Source: Streptomyces sp. ISL-11
Lineage (GTDB): Bacteria; Actinomycetota; Actinomycetes; Streptomycetales; Streptomycetaceae
Assembly: GCF_018614525.1 (NCBI RefSeq)
Contig: NZ_JAGGOL010000034.1
Location: 27,749 to 91,748, forward strand
Direction: 5' to 3'
DNA length: 64,000 nt
Shown one piece after another: positions 37,385 through 44,752 of this stretch. The position numbers and the translations under genes are program-made. The notes under the pieces were generated by a model, which saw only the letters and a list, made by a program, of their open reading frames with translations, had not been told where the DNA came from and ran no database searches. Each line of letters begins with the position of its first letter. Positions within the stretch are counted from its first letter, which is position 1.

Positions 37385-38380
37385 TCAGTAGTAGTAGCCG
37401 ATCATGTTGAGCATGGTCTTCCCCGGGTACCCATGCGAGGGGTTGCCGGGCACCAGTGTGCGGTGGGCCCACCGCACATCATCCAGCATGTACCGAGCCT
37501 CGACTGGAAGGGAAAGAGCGCCAATTGCCTTAGCGGCAAAGATGGTGTGGATGCTGTTATGTATGGCATGCAGGTCGGTGAATAGATTGGGGAGCCAGAA
37601 GCCGATGATCGATTTCGACCCGAAGACCAGGTCCCGGAACGCAATGTCACCGCGATTCCGGGATGAGCAGCCGTCGACCACTATGCGCCCTCGGAATCGC
37701 AGCGATTGGAACAGGGCCGGGAAAATGTCGCCGCCGACCAGATCGAGCGCGGCATCAATAGGCAGACCGCCGGTTGCCTCACGGATCCGGTCGATCAGCC
37801 CGTCGGTCTCTGAGCAATCAACGATCGCGTCGGCGCCCAGGTCGAGTGCGGCCTGGAGCCGGTGCTTGCCGCGGTCCATCGCCACCACGAACGCTCCGTG
37901 GGATTTGGCCAGCTGGATGGCCAGGCAGCCCACCGCGCTCGCGGCGTCTGAGACAACCAGAACCTCGTAGCGCTCGATTCGCAGCGCCGTGTGCAGCAGG
38001 TGCCAGGCAGTCAGCCCGTCCAGTGTCAGGCCGCAGGCGTCCTCGTCGGTGAGTTCGTCGGGGATCTCCCAGTACAGCCCTCGCTCCACCAGCGCCCTCT
38101 GAGCGTATGCGCCGCTGCTGGTGAGCCCGGCGATCCTGCGCCCATCGTCCAGCACACCGACGAGTTCCCGACCGGGGACGAAAGGGAACCGAATCGGGCC
38201 GAGCCACTGGTTCTCTCGCATGAGGATGTCTGCGGGATTGACGCCGGCCATCGTCACCATCACAAGCTCGTGATCAGGTCTCGGCTCCGGTTCCGGAACC
38301 CGGACCACTTCCAGAACCTCGGGGCCGCCCGGCTCCGTGGCCATGACTGCGCGCATCTGTCTCCGCGCCACCTTGCGCAT
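37385..38380 (-). CDS. Zinc-less alcohol dehydrogenase / quinone oxidoreductase (MDR family)
   Basis: The 331-residue protein has an N-terminal GroES-like domain (MRAVMATEPGGPEVLEVV, VTMAGVNPADILMRENQ, PFVPGRELVGVLDDGR). The nucleotide-binding Rossmann domain is VLVVSDAASAVGCLAIQLAKS with LDLGADAIVDCSE. The structural and catalytic zinc ligands of classical alcohol dehydrogenases are absent, which points to a quinone-reductase-like NADPH enzyme. AASAVG replaces the usual AAGGVG. ATG 38380 or 38356 could start it. It is metabolic cargo in the phage, oriented against its neighbours. Confidence 0.85.
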   Translation of the reverse strand: MRKVARRQMRAVMATEPGGPEVLEVVRVPEPEPRPDHELVMVTMAGVNPADILMRENQWLGPIRFPFVPGRELVGVLDDGRRIAGLTSSGAYAQRALVERGLYWEIPDELTDEDACGLTLDGLTAWHLLHTALRIERYEVLVVSDAASAVGCLAIQLAKSHGAFVVAMDRGKHRLQAALDLGADAIVDCSETDGLIDRIREATGGLPIDAALDLVGGDIFPALFQSLRFRGRIVVDGCSSRNRGDIAFRDLVFGSKSIIGFWLPNLFTDLHAIHNSIHTIFAAKAIGALSLPVEARYMLDDVRWAHRTLVPGNPSHGYPGKTMLNMIGYYY

Positions 38381-38447
38381 GCTCTTCCGCCTCTTGCTAT
38401 GTACACGTTCCTGGTAATCCTAAGCTCACGAATGGAGTGGGTAGGAC

Positions 38448-38502
38448 CCGTTTCCACCTTGGAAATGATCAATATGAGAGATCGTTTCCAAGGTGGAAAC
38501 GG
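38448..38502. promoter_or_regulatory. Paired inverted operators upstream of the dehydrogenase/IclR operon
   Basis: TTTCCACCTTGGAAA (38451-38465) and TTTCCAAGGTGGAAA (38485-38499) are each near-palindromes and are inverted copies of one another. The match extends to CCGTTTCCACCTTGGAAA-GAT on both sides of a centre near 38475. Their centres are 34 bp apart. TTCCA/TGGAA half-sites resemble those in IclR-family operators, so the IclR-type protein encoded downstream is the likely ligand. Confidence 0.75.
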
Positions 38503-38557
38503 CAGGTCAGCGGCCGAATGAGCTGGATTCTTGCGGGGGGTTCGTGTGTAAGATCGT

Positions 38558-38572
38558 GGTTGACCGGTGATC
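38558..38572 (+). promoter_or_regulatory. Early-region operator/stoperator-like site 3
   Basis: GGTTGACCGGTGATC, two mismatches from GGTTGWCCRGTAACC at the right arm. It lies 53 bp before the first replication-arm gene and could act as the main operator there. Confidence 0.55.
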
Positions 38573-38624
38573 TTCTTTTCGGGGGATGATCATCTCCGAT
38601 ACCGCGTCCGGAGGGGGACGTTTC

Positions 38625-38966
38625 ATGGGGCATGCGGCTGTCGAAGAGCGCTGCACGATTCTCGACTGCGCTCTCGGTGTGCTGACTGACCTGTCGTCAG
38701 CGGATTTCCATCTTGCGCTCCTCACCACCGGGGTCGTGGTGACCCTGGCTCGAGTAGGAGACGTGACCTACTACCGCCTTTTCATGTCCGACCTGACGGA
38801 CACCGAGGACATGGAAGAACTGGCCACGCTTGAAGCGGATCACGGCGTCTGCTTGAGCCGGAACACGGTCAGCTTCGAGTACGTCCCGCAGGCGCACCCG
38901 GACTTGCCCGGGAGTACCTGGCATACCCATCATCTGATTGCTAGCCAGACGGAGGCCAAAGCGTGA
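38625..38966 (+). CDS. Hypothetical protein at the head of the replication arm (113 aa)
   Basis: ATG at 38625 has GGAGGGGG ten bases upstream; the frame from 38586 lacks an SD. MGHAAVEERCTILDCALGV... is acidic, with beta strands HLALLTTGVVVTLARVGD and YYRLFMSDL. No family is recognised. It overlaps the nuclease gene that follows by 4 bp, so it may act with it. Confidence 0.65.
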   Translation: MGHAAVEERCTILDCALGVLTDLSSADFHLALLTTGVVVTLARVGDVTYYRLFMSDLTDTEDMEELATLEADHGVCLSRNTVSFEYVPQAHPDLPGSTWHTHHLIASQTEAKA

Positions 38967-39748
38967 TAGAGACCCAGCCCCGCAGCGTTTCCCAGACGCA
39001 GCAGTACGAGGAGTGCCCCTGGCGCTTCTACCTTCAGCGGGTACGGCGTGAGACTCCGCGGCCTGCGGCGTGGAGTCATCACGGAGTCGCCTTCCATGCC
39101 TTCGTGGAGGCGTACGAGCTGTCTGAGCGCACTATGAGCATCGCTGAGGGCCTTGAGCTCTTCTCGGACCGGTACAGCTCGCTCGTGAACGCTGATCTGG
39201 AAAGGGAGCCTGATACGGATCGGTGGCTGGCCGCCGGCCTGCCGGGCGGCGCGGACATCGAGCGCAGGTACGTCGTCGGCAGGGAGCAGGTTCGGCACTA
39301 CGTCGGGTGGGCCGCCGAAAACCCCACAGAGACGTGGGTGGCCCCGGACGGTCGTGCCGGATTGGAGTTGTGCTTCATGACCGAGCTGGGTGGGGTGCAG
39401 GTGCGGGGGTACATCGACCAGTTGGTACGGGATGCGGATGGCTCGGTGCGGCCCCGGGACTGGAAGACAGGTAGCACGAAGAGCCGGTTCCAGCTCGAGA
39501 CCTACGCCGTCGCGGTCCGCAAGGAGTTCGGCGAGGAAGTGAACCGGGCTGACTGGTACCTCGCAAAGACGGGGCGCCTTAGCCGACCGGTGAAGCTGGA
39601 CGACGGGACCGAGGAGCGGGTGGCTGAGCGCTTCGCGGCCATGGATGCGGGCGTGAAGGCGGGTAACTTTCCTGCCAAGCCCGGCTTCAACTGCCGGTTC
39701 TGTGACGTGTCACACGCCTGCTCATTTGGACGCAAGGTTGTCCAGTAA
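38963..39748 (+). CDS. Cas4/RecB-like PD-(D/E)XK nuclease (261 aa)
   Basis: GTG at 38963 overlaps the previous stop. The N-terminal SVSQTQQYEECPWRFYLQRV has the first Cys and helix of the Cas4/RecB-nuclease family, then HGVAFHAFVEAYE. VRGYIDQLVRDADGSVRPRDWKTG gives the catalytic Asp...D-x-K pattern, followed by QLETYAVA. The C-terminal GFNCRFCDVSHACSFG adds three Cys, so a 4Fe-4S or zinc site is likely. Phage members act as 5'-3' exonucleases in recombination or replication. Operator-like site 4 overlaps the very end of the gene. Confidence 0.85.
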   Translation: MIETQPRSVSQTQQYEECPWRFYLQRVRRETPRPAAWSHHGVAFHAFVEAYELSERTMSIAEGLELFSDRYSSLVNADLEREPDTDRWLAAGLPGGADIERRYVVGREQVRHYVGWAAENPTETWVAPDGRAGLELCFMTELGGVQVRGYIDQLVRDADGSVRPRDWKTGSTKSRFQLETYAVAVRKEFGEEVNRADWYLAKTGRLSRPVKLDDGTEERVAERFAAMDAGVKAGNFPAKPGFNCRFCDVSHACSFGRKVVQ

Positions 39749-39750
39749 CC
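39736..39750 (+). promoter_or_regulatory. Early-region operator/stoperator-like site 4
   Basis: GGTTGTCCAGTAACC, a perfect match to the consensus. It spans the stop of the nuclease gene, 67 bp before site 5. Confidence 0.65.
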
Positions 39751-39802
39751 TAAACTGTAAGTGAGCGATGCCGGCCCGCAGGGGCCTTATTTTCAACCCG
39801 AT

Positions 39803-39817
39803 GGTTGACTGGTAACT
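39803..39817 (+). promoter_or_regulatory. Early-region operator/stoperator-like site 5
   Basis: GGTTGACTGGTAACT, preceded by a TTATTTT tract and followed 15 bases later by the TTG start of the helicase-like gene. Confidence 0.6.
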
Positions 39818-39832
39818 ATCTCAGGAGTGGCG

Positions 39833-40648
39833 TTGTATTCGCTTTCCCAGTCGGTGCGGGTGCGTGGAGCTGCCGGCGAGCCGCTACCCAGCCCCTTCAA
39901 GGGGTTGACCCGCTTGGAGGCCGAGCTCCGGCGAGGCGAGTTGTCGGTGGTGGCCTCGGCGGCCGGCACGGGCAAGTCGGTCCTGGCCGTGAACATAGCT
40001 ATTCAAAGCAACGTCCCCTGCCTGTACTTCTCCGCGGACAGCACGGCGGCAACGCAACTCAGTCGCGCGACGTCCATCATCACGGGGGCTGACAGTAAAG
40101 TCATCAAGCGGAAGCTGCACGAAGGTGACTTCGCGGAGTATGCGCCCGCCCTGGCTCAGCGTTGGTGGATCCGATTCAACTTCGAGGCCCGGCCGACGCC
40201 GGCCTCGCTGGAGCTGCTGCTCGAATGCTTCCGTGAGGTGTTCGGCATATATCCACATCTCGTGGTGCTGGACAACCTCAGCGATGTGGACGCCGGTGCG
40301 GCTGACTCCGCCGAGTCGTACACGTTCGGGCTGGAAGGGCTGTGCGGCTACCTGTCGGAGATGGCCCGGGAGACGCATGCTCACGTGATGGCGATGCATC
40401 ACGTTGTCGGCGAGTTTTCGGACGGCCTCAAGCCGATCCCCCAGAGCGGACTCCGCGGCAAGATCAGCCGCGTCCCCTCGCTCATCCTCACCATGCACAA
40501 GGAGATTGACGGGATGACCGGCAGAACGTTGAACGTCAGCGTCGTCAAGAACCGGGAGGGGTTCGAAGACAGCTCAGGAGAAACCTATGCGGCGCTGGAA
40601 TTCAATCAGTCCAACATCCGCCTCCGTGATGTCGAGCACGCCTTTTAA
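39833..40648 (+). CDS. DnaB/RecA-like ATPase, replicative helicase candidate (271 aa)
   Basis: TTG at 39833 has AGGAG six bases upstream; GTG 39827 overlaps that SD. Walker A SAAGTGKSVLA lies near residue 45 and Walker B HLVVLDNLSDV near residue 143. A RecA-fold core follows (AHVMAMHHVVGEFSDG, KISRVPSLILTMH). The protein lacks the N-terminal helical domain of full DnaB and is short, as in several actinophages. It would unwind DNA for the phage polymerase or load recombination proteins. Looks intact. Confidence 0.82.
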   Translation: MYSLSQSVRVRGAAGEPLPSPFKGLTRLEAELRRGELSVVASAAGTGKSVLAVNIAIQSNVPCLYFSADSTAATQLSRATSIITGADSKVIKRKLHEGDFAEYAPALAQRWWIRFNFEARPTPASLELLLECFREVFGIYPHLVVLDNLSDVDAGAADSAESYTFGLEGLCGYLSEMARETHAHVMAMHHVVGEFSDGLKPIPQSGLRGKISRVPSLILTMHKEIDGMTGRTLNVSVVKNREGFEDSSGETYAALEFNQSNIRLRDVEHAF

Positions 40649-40660
40649 TTTTTCCCTCAA

Positions 40661-40675
40661 GGTTGACCAGTAACC
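40661..40675 (+). promoter_or_regulatory. Early-region operator/stoperator-like site 6
   Basis: GGTTGACCAGTAACC, perfect to consensus, preceded by a TTTAATTTTT tract. TTGACC (40663) and TAATAT (40686) are 17 bp apart, a good promoter spacing, though TAATAT overlaps the presumed ATG at 40690. Confidence 0.65.
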
Positions 40676-40689
40676 CTAAGGTGGGTAAT

Positions 40690-41109
40690 ATGGGCAATGC
40701 AGGAACGAAGAACAAGGCCAAGGGCTACAGGTTTGAGCGAGAGTTCGTAGAGGACCTCGTCGCCGAGTTTGCCGAATATCCCGAAGTGGCCGACCTGATC
40801 GAGCGGCACGGCTCCGTCTACGGAGTGAATGACCGCGGGGACATCCGGATGGGCCCCATCGCATGGGTCTGGGAACTGAAGAACGTTCAAAAGTTCGACC
40901 TCGCAGGCTTCATGAAGGAGCTGGAGCGCGAGATCCAGAACCACCCCAACGCCGAGTCCGGGGCCGTCGTCATCAAGGCCCGCATGAAGAAGGCCCGATA
41001 CGCCTACTCGGTGCTCCCCGCTTGGCGCCTAGTCAAGCTACTGAAGCAGAACTACGAGTTGGCGCGCCAGCTCCATCTTGAACGAGAAATACGAAAGAAC
41101 AGCAAGTGA
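40690..41109 (+). CDS. Holliday-junction-resolvase-like nuclease (139 aa)
   Basis: ATG at 40690 is chosen because the frame from 40663 would start inside operator site 6. MGNAGTKNKAKGYRFEREFVEDL... shows the pattern of PD-(D/E)XK resolvases: Glu in RFEREFV near residue 15, then GVNDRGDIRMGPIAWVWELKN with D-x(n)-ELK catalytic residues near residues 48-60. Probably resolves branched DNA before packaging. It overlaps the next small gene (GTGA). Confidence 0.75.
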   Translation: MGNAGTKNKAKGYRFEREFVEDLVAEFAEYPEVADLIERHGSVYGVNDRGDIRMGPIAWVWELKNVQKFDLAGFMKELEREIQNHPNAESGAVVIKARMKKARYAYSVLPAWRLVKLLKQNYELARQLHLEREIRKNSK

Positions 41110-41261
41110 TTGAGCGTCATGGCCACGTCCACGCAACCGTCCTTCGCTCCCGGGACTGGCGCGGGAACCAAAAGACTTGGGTTGACTCGCACCGCCGCTA
41201 CGACTTCCCGGTCAGCATCCGCAAGGTCGACGATGCGCCGATCGAAGCCCCCGATCGCTGA
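41106..41261 (+). CDS. Small hypothetical protein (51 aa)
   Basis: GTG at 41106 overlaps the previous stop and the frame runs 51 codons to TGA 41259. The product starts VIERHGHVHATVLRSRDWRG and is rich in Arg/His, with clear protein-like composition (TWVDSHRRYDFPVSIRKVDD). It overlaps the CHC2 gene start by 29 bp. No family is recognised. Confidence 0.55.
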   Translation: MIERHGHVHATVLRSRDWRGNQKTWVDSHRRYDFPVSIRKVDDAPIEAPDR

Positions 41262-41622
41262 CGTATTCGGGTACTACTACCCCGACGTCAAAATCCGAGG
41301 CACGGGCGAGTGGGAGAAGATTCTTTGCCCTCTGCATTCTGAGAGAAATCCCAGTGCCTCCGTGAACACTCAGAAGAACAAATGGCACTGCTTCGCCTGC
41401 GCCCTCACAGAGGACTCATGGGATGTAGTCCAGCGCGAAGAAGGAATGAACTTTCGTGAATCAGCAGACCTCGCGGCAGAGCGATTTGGTCGAGGCGGCG
41501 AAACGCTACGCGGAGAGCTACGAGGGGAGCCCGGCCGAACGGTACATCGAGCACCGCGGTTTGGCGGAAGTGGCCAGCCGCTTCAAACTCGGCTACGTCG
41601 CTTCGGCGATAACCGGGCATGA
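41233..41622 (+). CDS. Primase CHC2 zinc-finger protein (129 aa)
   Basis: ATG at 41233 (MRRSKPPIADVFGYYYPDV) has AAGGTCG upstream. The zinc site is ILCPLHSERNPSASVNTQKN followed by KWHCFACALTEDSWD (C-x2-H...C-x2-C), the CHC2 motif that binds template DNA in bacterial and phage primases. Homology seems to end near ERFG (about residue 77). The last 50 residues are Arg/Gly-rich and out of frame with, but overlapping, the TOPRIM gene that follows. Confidence 0.75.
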   Translation: MRRSKPPIADVFGYYYPDVKIRGTGEWEKILCPLHSERNPSASVNTQKNKWHCFACALTEDSWDVVQREEGMNFRESADLAAERFGRGGETLRGELRGEPGRTVHRAPRFGGSGQPLQTRLRRFGDNRA

Positions 41623-42136
41623 GCGGTACACGGGTCGCCTGGCCATTCCCTACCTGCGCCCGGCCGGCGGCCCAGCCGCCGTCGCAACGATCCGCTTCCG
41701 CTGCATCGCCGATAGCTGCACCAAGTCCCCCGAGGGCGACTGGCTGGAGAAGGAGCAGCACGAAGGGCACGGAAAATACCTCGGGCTCCCGGGGGATCCG
41801 CCCCGGATCTTCAACACGGCAGCCTTGATCACACCAAGCCCGCACGTTGGCCTGACCGAAGGCGAACTCGACGCCATGGCCGGCGAACTGGCCGGAGTCC
41901 CAACTGCTGGTGTCCCTGGGGTCAGCGCATGGAAGCCCCATTTCGCCCCGGCCTTCAAGGGGTTCGACCGAACGCTCGTCTTCGGCGATGGGGACGAAGC
42001 CGGCCGGAACTTCGCCGACAAGATGTCGACGGTCCTGGAGAACGCAATCCCCTGCGCCATGCCTGACGGCCTCGACGTCAACGGATTCGTTCAAAAGCAA
42101 GGAGTTGCAGCATTCCGAGAGAGGGTCGGCGTTTGA
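41456..42136 (+). CDS. DNA primase, TOPRIM part (226 aa)
   Basis: GTG at 41456 lies inside the CHC2 gene. The N-terminal AAKRYAESYEGSPAERYIEHRGL with later LGYV is the linker found between CHC2 and TOPRIM in primases. The TOPRIM core is VGLTEGELDAMAG (Glu) near residue 130 and LVFGDGDEAGRNFA (DxD-like) near residue 172. Together with the CHC2 product it would synthesise primers at the phage fork. Its end overlaps the next TTG start by 4 bp. Confidence 0.8.
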   Translation: MNQQTSRQSDLVEAAKRYAESYEGSPAERYIEHRGLAEVASRFKLGYVASAITGHERYTGRLAIPYLRPAGGPAAVATIRFRCIADSCTKSPEGDWLEKEQHEGHGKYLGLPGDPPRIFNTAALITPSPHVGLTEGELDAMAGELAGVPTAGVPGVSAWKPHFAPAFKGFDRTLVFGDGDEAGRNFADKMSTVLENAIPCAMPDGLDVNGFVQKQGVAAFRERVGV

Positions 42137-42771
42137 AGTTCATGGTCGGAGACTGGGTCCGAGTGCTTCCCCCTGAAGCCGCCGGGCCGCCGAACGCCGT
42201 GGCAGAACTGAGCAAGAACCGAGTCGGCAGGATCTCTGCCATCTACAGCCCGGACAGCCAGCCCTACCCCTACGACGTCGAACTCAACGGCGGCTCCCAA
42301 CTCTGTTTTGCCGAAAGGGAACTGGAGCGTGCCGACGCGCCAGCGGGCGGCCTTCCGGACGAGGAATCGCCTGTGGGCAAGCACCGTGGTGACCGGGATC
42401 AGGAGGAAGCCGGATCCGCTCAAGAGCCCGAACCGGGCCCCGGGCAGAGACTGCTTCGGGAGTCCGGCGGCTTCCATCACGGCACCGATTCCGCAGAGTC
42501 CCAGGCGGCCATGAAGGCAGCTTTCGCCGCCGTCAAGGCGACGGCTACATCCACCGGGGGCGACAACGTGAATTCGCCCAGCCACTACACCTCGCACCCA
42601 TCCGGCATCGAGTGCATCGATATCACACAGCACCTCGACTTCTTGCTCGGCAACGTCTTCAAGTACCTCTGGCGCTACGGCCTCAAGCCAGACACCAACA
42701 GCCTCCAGGACCTGAAGAAGGCCGCCTGGTATTTGAACCGCAAGATCACCCTGGAGGAGCACAATGAATAA
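42133..42771 (+). CDS. DUF3310 protein with N-terminal extension (212 aa)
   Basis: TTG at 42133 overlaps the primase stop. Residues 1-65 form a KOW/SH3-like small domain (MVGDWVRVLPPEAAG, GRISAIYSPDS, YDVELNGGSQLCF). A disordered acidic linker follows. The C-terminal 65 residues are DUF3310 (VNSPSHYTSHPSGIECIDI, GNVFKYLWRYGLK, DLKKAAWYLNRKI), common in phage replication regions and sometimes annotated as nucleotide kinase-like. The exact role is unknown. Confidence 0.8.
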   Translation: MKFMVGDWVRVLPPEAAGPPNAVAELSKNRVGRISAIYSPDSQPYPYDVELNGGSQLCFAERELERADAPAGGLPDEESPVGKHRGDRDQEEAGSAQEPEPGPGQRLLRESGGFHHGTDSAESQAAMKAAFAAVKATATSTGGDNVNSPSHYTSHPSGIECIDITQHLDFLLGNVFKYLWRYGLKPDTNSLQDLKKAAWYLNRKITLEEHNE

Positions 42772-43546
42772 GACCGTGGTCGTGGTGCCCGATATCCAGG
42801 CGCCCAAGCACGATCAGCAGGCCCTCGACGCAATCATCTCATTCATCGCCGACATCGATCCCGACGAGGTCATCCAGATCGGTGATGCCTGCGACTTTGA
42901 GGCACCGGGCCGCTGGTCCGCCGGCACCCGTGCCGAGTACGAAGGCAGCGTCGAGCAGGAAGCCGAAGACCTCCGCCAGTCCTTCATTATCCCCGTCCGC
43001 GAGGTATTCGACGGCCCCTTCGGCTTTCACGAAGGCAACCACGACCTCCGGCCGAGGCGGTACCTCGAGAACCGGGCCCCCGGGCTCGGCACCTCCGACC
43101 ACTTCCGGATGGAGAACCTGCTCCGTTTCACCGAGCACGGCGTGACACGCCTCCCCGACTTCTACGAGGTCGCCCCCGACGTCATCACCACGCACGGACA
43201 CCTCGGGCGCATCGGCCTCCGCCAGGACGCGGGAGCCACCGCACTTGGCGCGGCAAAGCGCTGGGGGCGTTCGGTCGTGATGGGCCACACCCACCGCGCG
43301 GCGGCCATCCCGTGGACCACCGGCATCGGCAGCCCTCGGACGGTCTGGGGCGTCGAGGTCGGCAATGTGATGCGGGAAGACTGCGCCGACTACCTCAAGG
43401 GCGCACCTGGCAACTGGCAAAAGGCTTTTGGCGTCCTGCACTTCTCCAACGGCCACTTCAAGCCCGAAGTGGTTTACCTGGACGACGGCAACGAGTTCGT
43501 CTACGGCGGATACCGCTACCTCCAGGAGGCCCCCGATGCAGCCTGA
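42764..43546 (+). CDS. Calcineurin-like metallophosphoesterase (260 aa)
   Basis: ATG at 42764 overlaps the DUF3310 end by 8 bp. Motifs: VVPDIQAPKHD (D-x-H-like site, with Gln-Ala between), VIQIGDACDF (GD), GFHEGNHDLR (GNHD), ITTHGHLG (H) and VVMGHTHRA (GH-x-H). These bind two metal ions. Phage members may repair or process nucleic-acid ends, or act in nucleotide metabolism; the substrate is unknown. It lies between primase and polymerase genes. Confidence 0.88.
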   Translation: MNKTVVVVPDIQAPKHDQQALDAIISFIADIDPDEVIQIGDACDFEAPGRWSAGTRAEYEGSVEQEAEDLRQSFIIPVREVFDGPFGFHEGNHDLRPRRYLENRAPGLGTSDHFRMENLLRFTEHGVTRLPDFYEVAPDVITTHGHLGRIGLRQDAGATALGAAKRWGRSVVMGHTHRAAAIPWTTGIGSPRTVWGVEVGNVMREDCADYLKGAPGNWQKAFGVLHFSNGHFKPEVVYLDDGNEFVYGGYRYLQEAPDAA

Positions 43547-44114
43547 CGTCGAACTCGACTGGAGCTACCTGGCGGACTTGGCCGGCCGCGTAGCCCGTCA
43601 AATCGCCGAGAAGTGGTGCGTTGTCGAGACCGACGACGTCAAGCAGGAGATCTTGCTGCACGCGCTCCAAGAGCGCCGGCACATCGAAGCGGCGTACGGA
43701 GACGAAAGCCTCCTCCGGAAAATCTTCTGGACAGCCGGTGTGCGGTACGCGGCCAAGGAGCGTGCGCACTACGACCTCATGGACGACGTCTACTTCTACA
43801 CCCCGGACGAGGCAAGGGCGGCTCTGCGCAGCTTCCTGTACACCGATACGGAGCTGGGCGAAATGCTCGGCAAGCGGGATGACCTCCTGCGTTGCAAGGT
43901 CTCCGACAACTTGGTCTCCGCGCGCATCGACGCCACTGCCGGGCTGAAGAAGCTGACGCCTCGGTACCGAGACCTGGCCATGAGGGTGTACGTCTACGGG
44001 CTCCCCCCGAAGGACGACGCCGAACGCAAGGCCGCCAACAGGGCCGTCGACGCCCTCACTCAGGCCATGAACCGCCACATCCGCACCAAGAAGATCGAGG
44101 AACCTCGTGACTGA
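43536..44114 (+). CDS. Sigma-factor-like helical protein (192 aa)
   Basis: ATG at 43536 has CCAGGAGG upstream and overlaps the phosphoesterase end by 11 bp. WSYLADLAGRVARQIAEKWCV with DDVKQEILLHALQERRH resembles sigma region 2. KLTPRYRDLAMRVYVYGLPPKDD..KAANRAVDALTQAMNRHI resembles a region-4 helix-turn-helix. It may redirect RNA polymerase to phage promoters, although region 2 is weakly conserved. Similar genes occur at this place in other Streptomyces phages. Confidence 0.65.
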   Translation: MQPDVELDWSYLADLAGRVARQIAEKWCVVETDDVKQEILLHALQERRHIEAAYGDESLLRKIFWTAGVRYAAKERAHYDLMDDVYFYTPDEARAALRSFLYTDTELGEMLGKRDDLLRCKVSDNLVSARIDATAGLKKLTPRYRDLAMRVYVYGLPPKDDAERKAANRAVDALTQAMNRHIRTKKIEEPRD

Positions 44115-44655
44115 CCCCACCGACCCGTTCGCGGACGTCAGCCCGTGGGAGACCCCCACTGAGCTTCCGGCCGAGCCCGCCGCCGTCACCACCCTGGAGC
44201 CGCCTGTGCCCACAACCTCCGCCCCCATGAACCCGTTCAAGATCGGCCTGACCTTCAAGTCCAGCGCCTCTTTCGAGGGCGAGTGGATCACTCCAACGAT
44301 CTATGGCTCCACTGCCGACGAGACCGCGCGACGAGCCGTAGAGCTGATGCATTCCCTCAGGGAACACGGCGTCATCGACCTCGCGAGCAACGCGGCCCAG
44401 TACACGCGTCAGCAGTACAAGGGCGCCGCGGCCAAGCCGGCCACGACGGCACCGAAGCGTTTCGAAGGCGGCAAGGTGCAGCCGAAGAGCGACGGGGAGC
44501 ACCAGGGCGAAACCGACTGCCCCCACGGCCGGACGCATGTGGCCAAGGGCACGTGGGAGGCGTACTTCTGCAACGCCGATGAGCGTGCCGGCGAGAAGAA
44601 GTGCGGAGCCGCCTTCCTTAACAAGAAGACCAACCGGTTCGAGGTCAAGAACTAA
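44107..44655 (+). CDS. Hypothetical protein with zinc-ribbon tail, upstream of polymerase (182 aa)
   Basis: GTG at 44107 overlaps the previous stop by 8 bp. The N-terminal 45 residues are Pro/Thr/Ala-rich and flexible. The central domain (FKIGLTFKSSASFEGEWITP..., RAVELMHSLREHGVIDL) is alpha/beta. The end DCPHGRTHVAKGTWEAYFC...KKCGAAF has Cys/His spacing for zinc. The position next to DNA polymerase suggests an ssDNA-binding or fork protein, but that is inference. Confidence 0.65.
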   Translation: MTDPTDPFADVSPWETPTELPAEPAAVTTLEPPVPTTSAPMNPFKIGLTFKSSASFEGEWITPTIYGSTADETARRAVELMHSLREHGVIDLASNAAQYTRQQYKGAAAKPATTAPKRFEGGKVQPKSDGEHQGETDCPHGRTHVAKGTWEAYFCNADERAGEKKCGAAFLNKKTNRFEVKN

Positions 44656-44669
44656 TTTTTTTACCGCAT

Positions 44670-44684
44670 GGTTGTCCAGTAACT
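44670..44684 (+). promoter_or_regulatory. Early-region operator/stoperator-like site 7
   Basis: GGTTGTCCAGTAACT, preceded by CTAATTTTTTTACCGC, the same T-tract arrangement as sites 2, 5 and 6. It lies 68 bp before the polymerase start. Confidence 0.65.
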
Positions 44685-44752
44685 CCGGGGGCGGCGTCGA
44701 TGCCGCCCCCGGGCACGCAGGGCCGATCGAGAAACAGAAGGACAACAGAGCC

